This document shows positions 24,704 to 33,077 of a stretch of 64,000 bases of DNA, one piece after another. A program made the position numbers and the translations under genes. Each line of letters starts with the position of its first letter. The first letter of the stretch is position 1. Source of the DNA: Roseomonas alba. Lineage in GTDB: Bacteria; Pseudomonadota; Alphaproteobacteria; Acetobacterales; Acetobacteraceae. Location of the stretch: the NCBI RefSeq assembly GCF_019430885.1, contig NZ_JAHYBZ010000001.1, positions 62,001 to 126,000 of the forward strand, read 5' to 3'. Under the pieces are notes generated by a model. That model was not told the origin of the DNA. It saw only the letters and a list, made by a program, of their open reading frames with translations, and did no database searches.

Positions 24704-26139
24704 CCGATCACCCTTGCCGCGGCGCCGAGCATGGCCGCGAGCCCCGCCGGCATGGCGAGGCCGAGTGCCGCCGCCACCACCAGATGCAGCCAGAGCGGCG
24801 TCGCCGCCACCATCTCCTGCCAGCCCTTCGGCGATCCGTTCGGCACGTCGGGCGTTGGCGCGCCGAAGCACATGGCCTGCAGCACTGTGATCAACGCAGC
24901 AAGCGCGGTGACCATGCCGATCGCGAGGGGGATGGCGAGCCAGGGTGCCTCGGCCGCCGCGGTGGCCAACAGCCGGAACTCGGAGACGAACAGCAGCGCC
25001 GGCGGTAGCCCGCCGATGGCCGCGATGGCGAGGGCCAGCCCCCAGCCCAGCGCCGGATGCGTCGCGACCAGCCCGCCGATATCCACGATCTTCTGGCTGC
25101 CCTTAGCCTGAGACGCGCGGCCGACGCCGAAGAAGATCGCGCTCTTCACCAGCGAATGCCCGAGCAGATGCAGCAGCCCCGCGAGATTGGCGAGCGGCCC
25201 GCCCAGCCCGAAGGCGAAGGCCGCGATACCCATATGCTCGATCGACGACCACGCGAAGAAGCGCCGCGCATCACGCCGTCGCCACAGCGCCAGCGCGGCG
25301 AGCAGCACCGTCGCGAGGCCCATCGCCAGCAGGAAGGGCCCGGCCGCGATGGCCTGCGGGTTCGCGCCAACGATCGCCTTGTTGCGCAGCACGGCGAGCA
25401 TCGCCGCATTCAGCAGCAGCCCCGACAGCACGGCGGAGATCGGCACCGGCCCTTCCGCATGCGCATCCGGCAGCCAGGAATGCAGCGGCACCAGCCCGAC
25501 CTTGGTCCCATAGCCCAGCAGCAGGAAGGCGAAGGCGAGGTTCAGCGTCGCCGGGTCGCAGCGCGCCGCCACCTCCATCAGCGCCGTCCAGGACAGCCCC
25601 GTCTCCTCATCCAGCAGCGGCTGCGCGGCGAGATACAGAACGATGGTCCCGAACAGCGCGAGCGCGATGCCGACACCGCAGAGGATGAAGAACTTCCACG
25701 CCGCCTCGAAGGCCGCGGGGGTGCGGTGCACCGCGACCATGGAGACGGTGGCGAGGGTCGCGATCTCGATCGCCACCCACATCACGCCGAGATTGTCGGC
25801 GAGCAGCGCCAGGGTCTGCGCGCCCATGAAGATCTGGAAGGCGGCGTGGTAGGCGCGGATGCGCCAATGGTCGAAGCCTTCGCGGTCCAGTGTCGCCGCC
25901 GAGAACACCGCGGTGGTCAGCCCGACGAAGGCGGACAGCAGAATGAAAGGCAGGTTCACCGCATCCGTATGCGTCCAGCCCTGCTGCGCATAGGGCTGCG
26001 CCATCAGCACGCCGGCCATCAGGAAGGACACGGCGCTGACCGCGACATTGCCCCAGGACGCCTGCCGCAGATTCGGCACGGCGGCGAGGGCGACGGCCCC
26101 AGCCCAGGCCCAGAAGACGATGACCCATTGCAGCGGCAT
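24700..26139 (-). CDS. hyfF: Hydrogenase-4 component F-like antiporter subunit
   Basis: 479-aa polytopic membrane protein of the NuoL/M/N-Mrp antiporter family, predicted to pump protons or sodium. The family's key charged residues are visible. Glutamate is in ADNLGVMWVAIEIATLATV (TM5-type). Lysine is in LLLGYGTKVGLVPLHSWLPDAHAEGPVPISAVLSG (TM7 and the broken helix), and a further lysine is in LLHLLGHSLVKSAIFFGVG. ATG at 26139 overlaps the hyfE stop by one base. Earlier in-frame starts would read through hyfE in the wrong frame. Its role is coupling electron transfer by the HyfG/HyfI arm to ion movement. Confidence 0.93.
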   Translation of the reverse strand: MPLQWVIVFWAWAGAVALAAVPNLRQASWGNVAVSAVSFLMAGVLMAQPYAQQGWTHTDAVNLPFILLSAFVGLTTAVFSAATLDREGFDHWRIRAYHAAFQIFMGAQTLALLADNLGVMWVAIEIATLATVSMVAVHRTPAAFEAAWKFFILCGVGIALALFGTIVLYLAAQPLLDEETGLSWTALMEVAARCDPATLNLAFAFLLLGYGTKVGLVPLHSWLPDAHAEGPVPISAVLSGLLLNAAMLAVLRNKAIVGANPQAIAAGPFLLAMGLATVLLAALALWRRRDARRFFAWSSIEHMGIAAFAFGLGGPLANLAGLLHLLGHSLVKSAIFFGVGRASQAKGSQKIVDIGGLVATHPALGWGLALAIAAIGGLPPALLFVSEFRLLATAAAEAPWLAIPLAIGMVTALAALITVLQAMCFGAPTPDVPNGSPKGWQEMVAATPLWLHLVVAAALGLAMPAGLAAMLGAAARVIG

Positions 26140-26807
26140 CAGCGGCGTTCCCCGCGATGCTCTTCGAGCGACCCGGTGTCGAGCGTGTCGAAGCGTTCGC
26201 GGATCTGGAAGGCGAAGACGCCGGCGACCAGCGCCAGCATCAGCACCAGCGCGGCGGTGGACAGTTCCACCACCAGCGGCATGCCGGTCACGCCGATGGC
26301 CGCGAGGATCAGGCCGTTCTCGAGCGACAACAGCCCGATCACCTGGCTGATGGCGTTGCGCCGCGTGATCATCATCAGCATGCCGAGCAGCACGACGGAC
26401 ATGGCGAAGGCCAGGCTCTCGCGCGACAGCAGGCGGGCATCCTGGGTGGCCGGCAGGGTGACGAGGATGCACAGCCCGACCAGCGCGACGCCGGCGGTCA
26501 TCGACAGCCCGACGCCGAGCGCGGTCTCGACCGTCCGGTGCAGGTTCAGCTCGCGCACCAGGCGATGCAGCGCGAAGGGGATCAGCAGACCCTTCACGCC
26601 GAAGGCCAGCAGGGCGGTCAGGTACAGCCCCGGCACGCCCTGCGCATGCGCCGCCCAGGCCGCCGCCGCGGCCAGCACCATGCCCTGCATCGCGAAGGCA
26701 TTGATCACCGTCCCGATGCGCCGCTGATACAGCAGCACGAAGGACAGCAGCAGCACCGCCCCGCCGAGCAGATGCGACAGATCGTAGGTGAGCTGCCCGA
26801 ACCTCAC
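26139..26807 (-). CDS. hyfE: Hydrogenase-4 component E-like (NuoK-type) subunit
   Basis: 222-aa protein with about six hydrophobic segments. The C-terminal half is NuoK-like (RRNAISQVIGLLSLENGLILAAIGV, containing the buried glutamate of the K subunit), preceded by an N-terminal extension typical of HyfE. GTG at 26807 overlaps the hyfC stop (GTGA), and translation starts RFGQLTYDLSHLLGG. Fourth charged loop: QIRERFDTLDTGSLEEHRGERR at the C-terminus. Third gene of hyfBCEFG; coupled on both sides by overlaps. Part of the ion-translocating membrane arm. Confidence 0.9.
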   Translation of the reverse strand: MRFGQLTYDLSHLLGGAVLLLSFVLLYQRRIGTVINAFAMQGMVLAAAAAWAAHAQGVPGLYLTALLAFGVKGLLIPFALHRLVRELNLHRTVETALGVGLSMTAGVALVGLCILVTLPATQDARLLSRESLAFAMSVVLLGMLMMITRRNAISQVIGLLSLENGLILAAIGVTGMPLVVELSTAALVLMLALVAGVFAFQIRERFDTLDTGSLEEHRGERR

Positions 26808-27763
26808 GCGAGCCCCGTCGAGACGAACAGCAGCACCGCGCCGAGCAGCCCGAGCAGTAGCGCCGCGCCGAGGAATTCCGGCACGCGGAAGACGCGCATC
26901 TTGGCGATGGCGCTCTCGAAGGCGGCAAGCCCCAGCGCGAGCCCGCCGATCTTCACCAGCCAGGCGGCGAGCCCGACCACCCACCAATGCGGCGCCGACC
27001 CCGCCGGCGCCTGGCCGAGCGGCAGGAAGACGGCCGCGAGCAGCGACAGCCACAGCAGCAGCCGCATCTGCGCCGCATAGTCCCACAGCGCGAGATGCCG
27101 GCCTGAGGCTTCAAGGATCATCGCCTCATGCACCATGGTCAGTTCGAGGTGTGTGGACGGGTTGTCGACGGGGATGCGCGCATTCTCCGCGATGGCCACG
27201 GCGAGCAACGCGACCAGTGCGAGGCCCAGCGACACGCGCAGGCCGAGCGCGCCGTCCCGGAAGGACCCGGCGATGGCGTCGAGATTCGTGGTCCCGGCGA
27301 GGATCGCAAGCGACAGCGCCGCCACCACCAGCGCCGGCTCGGCGAGTGCCGCGAAGGACATCTCCCGCGCCGCGCCCAGCCCACCGAAGGGCGTACCGAC
27401 ATCCATCCCCGCCAGCGCCATCGCCACGCGCCCGACGGCGAGCAACCCCGCGACCAGGATCAGGTCCGCCAGCGGCGCGAAGGCCATGCCGCGCGCGAAG
27501 GACGGCACCAGCGCCGCGGCCGCGACGGCCGCCCCGGCCGCGAGATAGGGGGCGGCAAGCGAGATCGCCGAGGCGTTCTCCGCCAGCACCGGCCTCTTGC
27601 GCAGCAGCTTCAGGAGGTCGCGCAGGGGCTGCAGCACATGCGGCCCGCGCCGGCCCATCATCCGCGCCTTCATCCAGCGCACGACGCCCGTCAGCAGCGG
27701 TGCGGCGGCCAGGATCAGCGCGATGTGCAGCGCCTGCGCCAGGATGGACCAGACCACCGCCAT
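26804..27763 (-). CDS. hyfC: Hydrogenase-4 component C-like (NuoH-type) subunit
   Basis: 319-aa membrane subunit related to NuoH/HycD, which docks the hydrophilic arm on the membrane. Diagnostic features: MGRRGPHVLQPLRDLLKLLRK (the G..G..Q...D..K loop), MDVGTPFGGLGAAREMSFAALAEPALV (conserved Arg/Glu loop) and ARIPVDNPSTHLELTMVHEAM (the acidic loop). Eight or so hydrophobic segments. ATG at 27763 lies one base after the hyfB stop; its own stop overlaps hyfE. The presence of this subunit separates the locus from Mrp antiporters, which lack a NuoH homologue. Confidence 0.93.
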   Translation of the reverse strand: MAVVWSILAQALHIALILAAAPLLTGVVRWMKARMMGRRGPHVLQPLRDLLKLLRKRPVLAENASAISLAAPYLAAGAAVAAAALVPSFARGMAFAPLADLILVAGLLAVGRVAMALAGMDVGTPFGGLGAAREMSFAALAEPALVVAALSLAILAGTTNLDAIAGSFRDGALGLRVSLGLALVALLAVAIAENARIPVDNPSTHLELTMVHEAMILEASGRHLALWDYAAQMRLLLWLSLLAAVFLPLGQAPAGSAPHWWVVGLAAWLVKIGGLALGLAAFESAIAKMRVFRVPEFLGAALLLGLLGAVLLFVSTGLA

Positions 27764-27764
27764 C

Positions 27765-29789
27765 TCAGCGCGCCCCCATCCAGGCGAGCAGGGCCAGCAT
27801 CAGCACGACGGCGCCGAAGGCGAGGCCCAGGCACTGCCGGATCGATAGGTCGCGCAGCCGTTCGGCGCGCGCCGCGGCGGCGTCCCGCCAGCGGGGCAGG
27901 GCGCCTTCCAGGAAGGCCAGCGCCGGATCACGGAAGCCCGAATCCAGCACGGCGGGACTCGTCGCCCCGGGGGCGGGCATCGTCACCCGTTCGCGGGCGC
28001 TGAGCAGCCCCTGGCCCAGCATGCGCCGCAGTGGCTGGCCGAAGCCGGCCGCACTCGGCTGGGCGGCGGGATCGCCGAAGGGAAAATGCGGCGGCGCGGC
28101 GATGAAGCCGCAATCCCAGGCCGGGCCGCGCATCACGCCCGCCGGCGCGCGGCGCCGCACGACCCAGACCGCGAGCCCGACCGCGGCGGCCAGCAGCAGG
28201 GCCACGGCCAGCGGCCAATAGCGCGCCCCGCCCTCGGCCGCACCGATAGCATCCCAGCCGGCGCGCGGCGCCGAGGTTCCGACCATCACCCGCAGCGCCG
28301 GCTCGGCGAGGTCGAGCAGCAGCCCCGGCACCAGCCCCAGCACGACGCACAGGCCCGCCGGCACGGCGAGCGCCCAGCGCACCGCGCCGCCGGATTCCTC
28401 CGCCCCCGCCGCGCGCGGCGTGCGCGGACGGCCGAGGAAGACCAGCCCCCAGAAGCGCACCATGGCCGCGGCCGCCAGCGCCGCCGCCAGCGCGGCGAGC
28501 GCCGTGACCGCTGCCGCCCCCATCTGGAAGGCGATATCCCCGATCCGCCAGGCCGCCAGCAGCGCCTGTAACAGCAGCCATTCCGAGGCGAAGCCCGACA
28601 GCGGCGGCAGTGCGGCCGCGGCCATCGCGCCGGTCAGCGCTGCCCAGGCGGTCCAGGGCATGCGGTGGATCAGCCCGCCCAGCCGGTCGAGCTGCCGCGA
28701 CAGTGCGCCGTGCAGGACCTCGCCGGCCGCCAGGAACAGCAGCGTCTTGAACACCGCATGGTTCAACGTGTGCAGCAGCGCCGCCCCGGCCGCCAGCGCC
28801 GCCAGCGCCGGCAGGTCGGCCCCCCGGAAGGCCACGGCGAGCCCCATTCCGATCGCGATCAGCCCGACATTCTCGATGGTGGAGCAGGCCAGCAGGACCT
28901 TGCTGTCCTCCTCCAGATTGGCCCGCAGCGCCCCGATCACGGCCGACGCTGCGCCGAGCGCGATCAACGGCGCGCCCATCCAGATCGGCTGGGCCGGCCC
29001 CATCAGGTCGAACAGGAAGCGCGCCAGCACATAGAGCGCGACCTTGGTCATCGCCCCCGACATCACCGCCGAGACGTGGCTCGGCGCGGCGGGATGGGCG
29101 AGCGGCAGCCAGACATGCAGCGGCGCCAGCCCGGCCTTGGACCCCGCCCCGGCCAGGACCAGCAGCATCACGGCCAGCGCCCGCAGGCCTTCCGGCGGGG
29201 CCTCCCGCAGCACGGCGAAGGCGACGTCGCCCGCGCCCCCGGCCAGCACCCCGAAGGCGAGGACCAGCGCCAGCCCGCCATAACCGGCGAAACCCAGATA
29301 GATGCGCGCCGCCTCCCGGTTCTCGGCTCGCGCGTGGTCATGGGCGACCAGGGCCCAGGAGGCGAGGGACATGGCCTCGAAGCCCAGCAGCAGGGTGAAG
29401 CCATCCGCGGCGAGCAGCGTCAGCGCCATGCCGGCGATGAAGAGCGGCCAGGGCACGAGCTCCCGCGGCGCCACCCGGCCATGCACCCCCCCGAAGGCGT
29501 ACAGCCCGGCACAGGCCACCGACAGCCCCAGCGGCAGGAGAAACCAGGAAGACAGCGGATCGAGCGCCAGCCGCGCCGGCCCCCAGGGCGGCCCGAAGGG
29601 CAGTTCCATCACGGCCGGACCGTTCAGCAGTCCGCCGATGCCGCCCGCCACCAACCCGAGACCCGCCACGGCTACCGCCCCGTGCACCGTTCTGGCTCCG
29701 GACGGAAAGCGGGCAAGCGGCAGCGCGGCCACGCCGAGCGCGGCGAGCAGGCCGACCAGCAGAGCCAGTGCCGTCAGCATGCAGGGCAT
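27765..29789 (-). CDS. hyfB: Hydrogenase-4 component B-like antiporter subunit
   Basis: About 674 aa, the long NuoL-like subunit (E. coli HyfB/HycC type). Motifs: FEAMSLASWALVAHDH (TM5 glutamate), GAGSKAGLAPLHVWLPLAHPAAPSHVSAVMSG (TM7 lysine and broken helix) and LLHTLNHAVFKTLLFLAAGEV (TM8 lysine). FASEWLLLQALLAAW follows. Two near-by starts are possible, 29789 (MPCMLTALALL) and 29780; neither has a strong ribosome site. First gene of the minus-strand cluster; the promoter must lie in the 29790-29975 interval, facing away from the TRAP genes. Long upstream open frames on this strand are by-products of high GC and are not used. Confidence 0.92.
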   Translation of the reverse strand: MPCMLTALALLVGLLAALGVAALPLARFPSGARTVHGAVAVAGLGLVAGGIGGLLNGPAVMELPFGPPWGPARLALDPLSSWFLLPLGLSVACAGLYAFGGVHGRVAPRELVPWPLFIAGMALTLLAADGFTLLLGFEAMSLASWALVAHDHARAENREAARIYLGFAGYGGLALVLAFGVLAGGAGDVAFAVLREAPPEGLRALAVMLLVLAGAGSKAGLAPLHVWLPLAHPAAPSHVSAVMSGAMTKVALYVLARFLFDLMGPAQPIWMGAPLIALGAASAVIGALRANLEEDSKVLLACSTIENVGLIAIGMGLAVAFRGADLPALAALAAGAALLHTLNHAVFKTLLFLAAGEVLHGALSRQLDRLGGLIHRMPWTAWAALTGAMAAAALPPLSGFASEWLLLQALLAAWRIGDIAFQMGAAAVTALAALAAALAAAAMVRFWGLVFLGRPRTPRAAGAEESGGAVRWALAVPAGLCVVLGLVPGLLLDLAEPALRVMVGTSAPRAGWDAIGAAEGGARYWPLAVALLLAAAVGLAVWVVRRRAPAGVMRGPAWDCGFIAAPPHFPFGDPAAQPSAAGFGQPLRRMLGQGLLSARERVTMPAPGATSPAVLDSGFRDPALAFLEGALPRWRDAAAARAERLRDLSIRQCLGLAFGAVVLMLALLAWMGAR

Positions 29790-29850
29790 GGGCGCCGAGT
29801 CACCGTGGCAGGATAGGCCGCCGGGCCCCGCGGGCACAAACCCCACGGAT

Positions 29851-29879
29851 TTGCATTGACCGGCGGCCGGCGCTAGAGG
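29851..29879 (+). promoter_or_regulatory. Possible sigma-70-type promoter for the TRAP dctQM genes
   Basis: TTGCAT (29851-29856), 17-bp spacer, TAGAGG (29874-29879); start of dctQ is about 97 bp downstream. A GCCCCTC / GAGGGGC hairpin follows at about 29884-29905 and could affect the 5' UTR. The -10 match is only partial, so this is a suggestion. Confidence 0.3.
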
Positions 29880-29975
29880 AAGCGCCCCTCTCGCGCGGGA
29901 GGGGCAAGATCCAGTCATGGGAGCACGGCGCCATGCGCCACGGTCGGCCGGAACTCGGCCGGAGCACGCCTTAGC

Positions 29976-30524
29976 ATGCGTGCCGCACTCCAGTTCAGCC
30001 GGGGCGTCGACGCCATCAGCGCCGCCTTCGGGTATGTCGCCGAATGGTGCGTCCTGGCCGCCTGCGCGATCGCCGCCGGCAATGCCATCGTGCGCTATGC
30101 CTTTTCCTGGTCGTCCAATGCCTGGCTTGAGGTGCAGTGGTACCTCTTCGCCGCCGTGGTGCTGCTGGGTGCGGCCTATACGCTGCGCCGCAACGGGCAT
30201 GTCCGGGTGGACCTGGTCTATGGCTCGGTCTCGCACCGCACCAAGCTGTGGATCGACCTGCTCGGCATCATCTTCTTCCTGCTGCCGGGCATGCTGCTGC
30301 TGGCCTGGATGACCTGGCCGTTCTTCCTCGATGCCTTCATCCGGGAGGAAGGGTCGCCCAATGCCGGCGGCCTGATCCGCTGGCCGGTGAAGATCCTGAT
30401 GCCGATCGGCTTCGCGCTGGTCGCGCTGCAGGGCCTGTCCGAGCTGGTGAAGCGCATCGCCGCCCTGCGCGGCATGACCGACGAGGCTGCCCAGGTGGCC
30501 GAATACGAGCGCCTGGAGCAGTAG
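29976..30524 (+). CDS. dctQ: TRAP transporter small membrane subunit (DctQ type)
   Basis: 182-aa four-helix subunit that joins the large permease in TRAP transporters for organic acids and similar solutes. Hydrophobic segments at about 22-42, 52-70, 92-114 and 135-155. The motif NAWLEVQWYLFAAVVLLGAAYTLRRNGHVRVDLVYG is the family's central signature. ATG at 29976 has no strong ribosome site. The dctM gene begins 3 bp after its stop. No DctP receptor gene is adjacent in this window: a Bug-type receptor gene is convergent downstream, and that family normally uses TctAB instead. The cognate receptor is presumably elsewhere. Confidence 0.9.
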   Translation: MRAALQFSRGVDAISAAFGYVAEWCVLAACAIAAGNAIVRYAFSWSSNAWLEVQWYLFAAVVLLGAAYTLRRNGHVRVDLVYGSVSHRTKLWIDLLGIIFFLLPGMLLLAWMTWPFFLDAFIREEGSPNAGGLIRWPVKILMPIGFALVALQGLSELVKRIAALRGMTDEAAQVAEYERLEQ

Positions 30525-30527
30525 CGG

Positions 30528-31940
30528 ATGATCAGCCTCGAGATGATGCCGCCGCTGATGTTCGGCGGCCTGGTGATCTTCCTGCTCATCGGCTTCCCGG
30601 TGGCCTTCTCGCTGTCCGCGGTCGGGCTGTTCTTCGGGTTCGTCTCGATCGAGATGGGCTTCTTCACCACCGCCTATCTCGGAAACCTGCCGCTGCGCGT
30701 CTTCGGCATCCTGTCGAACGAGGTGCTGCTCGCCATCCCCTTCTTCACCCTGATGGGCGCGGTGCTGGAACGCTGCGGGTTGGCCGAGGATCTGCTGGAA
30801 GGCACCGGGCAATTGTTCGGCAAGGTGCCGGGCGGCCTTGCCTATGCCGTGGTGCTGGTGGGCGCGGTGCTGGGCGCCATCACGGGCACGGTCGCGGCCT
30901 CGGTCATCGCCATGGGCATGATCTCCCTGCCGGTGATGATGCGCTACGGCTACGACATGCGCATCGCGACGGGCGTCATCGCGGCCTCGGGGACCATCGC
31001 GCAGCTCATCCCGCCCTCGCTGGTGCTGATCGTGCTGGGCGACCAGCTCGGCAAGTCGGTGGGCGACATGTATGCAGGGGCGATCGGGCCGTCGATCCTG
31101 CAGGTCTCGCTGTTCCTGCTGTTCATCGCCTTCGTCAGCATCGTCTCGCCGAAGAAGGTGCCGCCTCTGCCGCCCGAGGCGCGTGGGGTGCGCGGCTGGC
31201 CGCTCTACTGGAAAGTGCTGAAGGGCATGGTGCCCTCGCTGGTGCTGATGTTCCTCGTGCTCGGCACCATCTTCCTCGGCCTCGCCACGCCGACCGAGGC
31301 CGGTGCGATGGGCGCCATGGGCGCCATCGTCATCGCCATCGTGAACGGCCGCTTCACCTTCAAGCTGCTCTTCGAGGCGATGGCCAACACCGCGCGCATC
31401 ACCGCGATGGTCATCTTCATCCTGATCGGCGCGACGGTCTTCTCCCTGGTCTTCCAGGGCGTGGACGGCAGCATCTGGATCGAGCACCTGCTGTCGCACC
31501 TCCCCGGCGGGCAGACCGGGTTCCTGATCTTCGTCAACGTCTTCGTCTTCTTCCTGGCCTTCTTCCTCGACTTCTTCGAGATCGCCTTCATCGTGGTGCC
31601 GCTGCTCGCCCCGGTGGCGGCGAAGCTCGACATCAACCTGGTGTGGTTCGGCGTGCTGCTCTGCGTGAACCTGCAGACCAGCTTCATGCACCCGCCCTTC
31701 GGCTTCGCGCTGTTCTACTTGCGCGGCGTGGCGCCCAAGGAAGTGCTGACGAAGGATATCTACTGGGGCGCGCTGCCCTGGCTGTGCCTGCAGCTCATCA
31801 TCGTAGCCGTCGTCATCATGTGGCCGCAGACCGTGACCTACTGGCTACATCAGGGCACCGGGGTCGATCCCTCGACCGTGCGGATCGAGGTACCGCTGCC
31901 CGAGCCCGAGGACGAGACGTCAGTCCCGGTCTTCCGCTGA
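30528..31940 (+). CDS. dctM: TRAP transporter large permease subunit (DctM type)
   Basis: 470-aa sodium-coupled permease with 12 or so membrane segments. Typical signatures are VALVGAVLGAITGTVAASVIAMGMIS, TGVIAASGTIAQLIPPSLVLIVLGDQLG and ATPTEAGAMGAMGAI. The second half is GVLLCVNLQTSFMHPPFGFALFYLRGVAP, where the PPFG motif is nearly invariant. This is the longer 'mannitol/chloroaromatic' subgroup with a loop around KVPPLPPEARGVRGW. It follows dctQ closely, so the two form one unit. The solute is unknown. Confidence 0.94.
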   Translation: MISLEMMPPLMFGGLVIFLLIGFPVAFSLSAVGLFFGFVSIEMGFFTTAYLGNLPLRVFGILSNEVLLAIPFFTLMGAVLERCGLAEDLLEGTGQLFGKVPGGLAYAVVLVGAVLGAITGTVAASVIAMGMISLPVMMRYGYDMRIATGVIAASGTIAQLIPPSLVLIVLGDQLGKSVGDMYAGAIGPSILQVSLFLLFIAFVSIVSPKKVPPLPPEARGVRGWPLYWKVLKGMVPSLVLMFLVLGTIFLGLATPTEAGAMGAMGAIVIAIVNGRFTFKLLFEAMANTARITAMVIFILIGATVFSLVFQGVDGSIWIEHLLSHLPGGQTGFLIFVNVFVFFLAFFLDFFEIAFIVVPLLAPVAAKLDINLVWFGVLLCVNLQTSFMHPPFGFALFYLRGVAPKEVLTKDIYWGALPWLCLQLIIVAVVIMWPQTVTYWLHQGTGVDPSTVRIEVPLPEPEDETSVPVFR

Positions 31941-31974
31941 TCCCTGGAGGCGAAGGGGCCCGGCCCCTTCGCCG

Positions 31975-32958
31975 TCAGTCGACGCGCGCCCCGCTGGCCT
32001 GCACCGCCACCGCCCAGCGCGTGCGCTCCCGGGCCAGAAATCCGTCAAGCCCGCCCTCGCCCAGCGTGACCAAGGTCGCACTGCGCGCCCGCATCAATGC
32101 GCGATAATTGTCCGAGGCCGTGACGGCCGCCACCGCCATGCGCAATTGATCGACCACCGGCGCCGGCGTCGCTGCGGGGACGAACATGCCGAACCAGTTC
32201 GGGACGTCCAGGCTGGGGTAGCCGGCCTCGACCAGGGAGGGCACCTCGGGCAGTTCCGCGGCGCGTTCGCGCGTGGCGATGCCGACGATGCGCGCCTGGC
32301 CCGACTGGTGCAGTGGCAGCGCCGTGGTCAGCGCGTCGCACATCATCGCGACCTGGCCCGAGACGAGATCCGCCAGTGCCGGCGGGCTGCCGCGATAGGG
32401 CACATGGACCATCTGCAGCCCGGCATCCTTGGCGAAGAGTTCCGCCGTCAGATGCGTAAGCGAGCCGCTGCCCGAAGACGCGAAGGCCACTTCGCCCGGC
32501 TTCGCGCGTGCCTTGGCGACCAGCGCATCGAGCGTCGGTTCCGGCAGGGCGCGCGGGCTGACGAGCATGACGTTCGGCTGCGCGCCCAACACGCCGAGAG
32601 CTGCGAAATCCGTGTCCGGATCGTAGTTCAACCGGGCATAGAGCGGCTTCGCGATACCCATCACCGCGGGGCCCACCGCCAGGATCGTGTATCCGTCGGG
32701 CGCGGATTTCGCGACCGCTTCCGACCCCACATTCCCACCCGCGCCGGCACGGTTGTCCACCACCACGAGCTGGCCGATCTCCCGTGACAGGCCTTCCGCC
32801 GCCGCGCGGGCGAGGATGTCGGTGATGCCCCCGGGCGCGAAGGGCACGACGACGCGCAGCGGCCGGTTCGGGTAGCTGCCCGATTGGGCGCGTGCCACGG
32901 CCGGCACGGTGAGCGTCGCCGCCATCAGCAAGGCGCGGCGCGAGGGTGAATGCAGCAT
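31975..32958 (-). CDS. Tripartite tricarboxylate transporter (Bug family) solute receptor
   Basis: Periplasmic receptor of about 327 aa with a Tat-like leader (SRRALLMAATLTVPAVARAQ). Family hallmarks are YPNRPLRVVVPFAPGGITDILAR, VVDNRAGAGGNVGSEAVAKSAPDGYTI, FASSGSGSLTHLTAELF, HVPYRGSPPALADLVSGQV and EVPSLVEAGYPSLDVPNWFGMFVPA. An internal Met at 32958 gives better spacing to GGAG than Met at 32961. No tctA/tctB genes are nearby, so it is an orphan receptor, as is common in this family. Convergent with dctM, 34 bp apart; the only link between the two systems is position. Confidence 0.93.
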   Translation of the reverse strand: MLHSPSRRALLMAATLTVPAVARAQSGSYPNRPLRVVVPFAPGGITDILARAAAEGLSREIGQLVVVDNRAGAGGNVGSEAVAKSAPDGYTILAVGPAVMGIAKPLYARLNYDPDTDFAALGVLGAQPNVMLVSPRALPEPTLDALVAKARAKPGEVAFASSGSGSLTHLTAELFAKDAGLQMVHVPYRGSPPALADLVSGQVAMMCDALTTALPLHQSGQARIVGIATRERAAELPEVPSLVEAGYPSLDVPNWFGMFVPAATPAPVVDQLRMAVAAVTASDNYRALMRARSATLVTLGEGGLDGFLARERTRWAVAVQASGARVD

Positions 32959-33077
32959 CATGCTCTCCAGGCCGTTCGGGGCGACACGATCCTGGGCACG
33001 AAGTCCGCGGCACGAAAGATGCTGACTGACGTCGGCCGGCGCCTTTGTCGGTCGTGGCGGCAACGCCGAGGACGAAG

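Noticed and set aside
23192-29789. Calling the hyf cluster a formate hydrogenlyase or group 4 NiFe hydrogenase
   Set aside because: The large subunit lacks both CxxC nickel motifs and no maturation or formate dehydrogenase genes are seen.
29790-31691. Very long minus-strand open frame upstream of hyfB, antisense to the TRAP genes
   Set aside because: The translation is His/Gln/Asp-rich low-complexity sequence with no domain, typical of antisense frames in high-GC genes. The TRAP proteins on the plus strand are clear.
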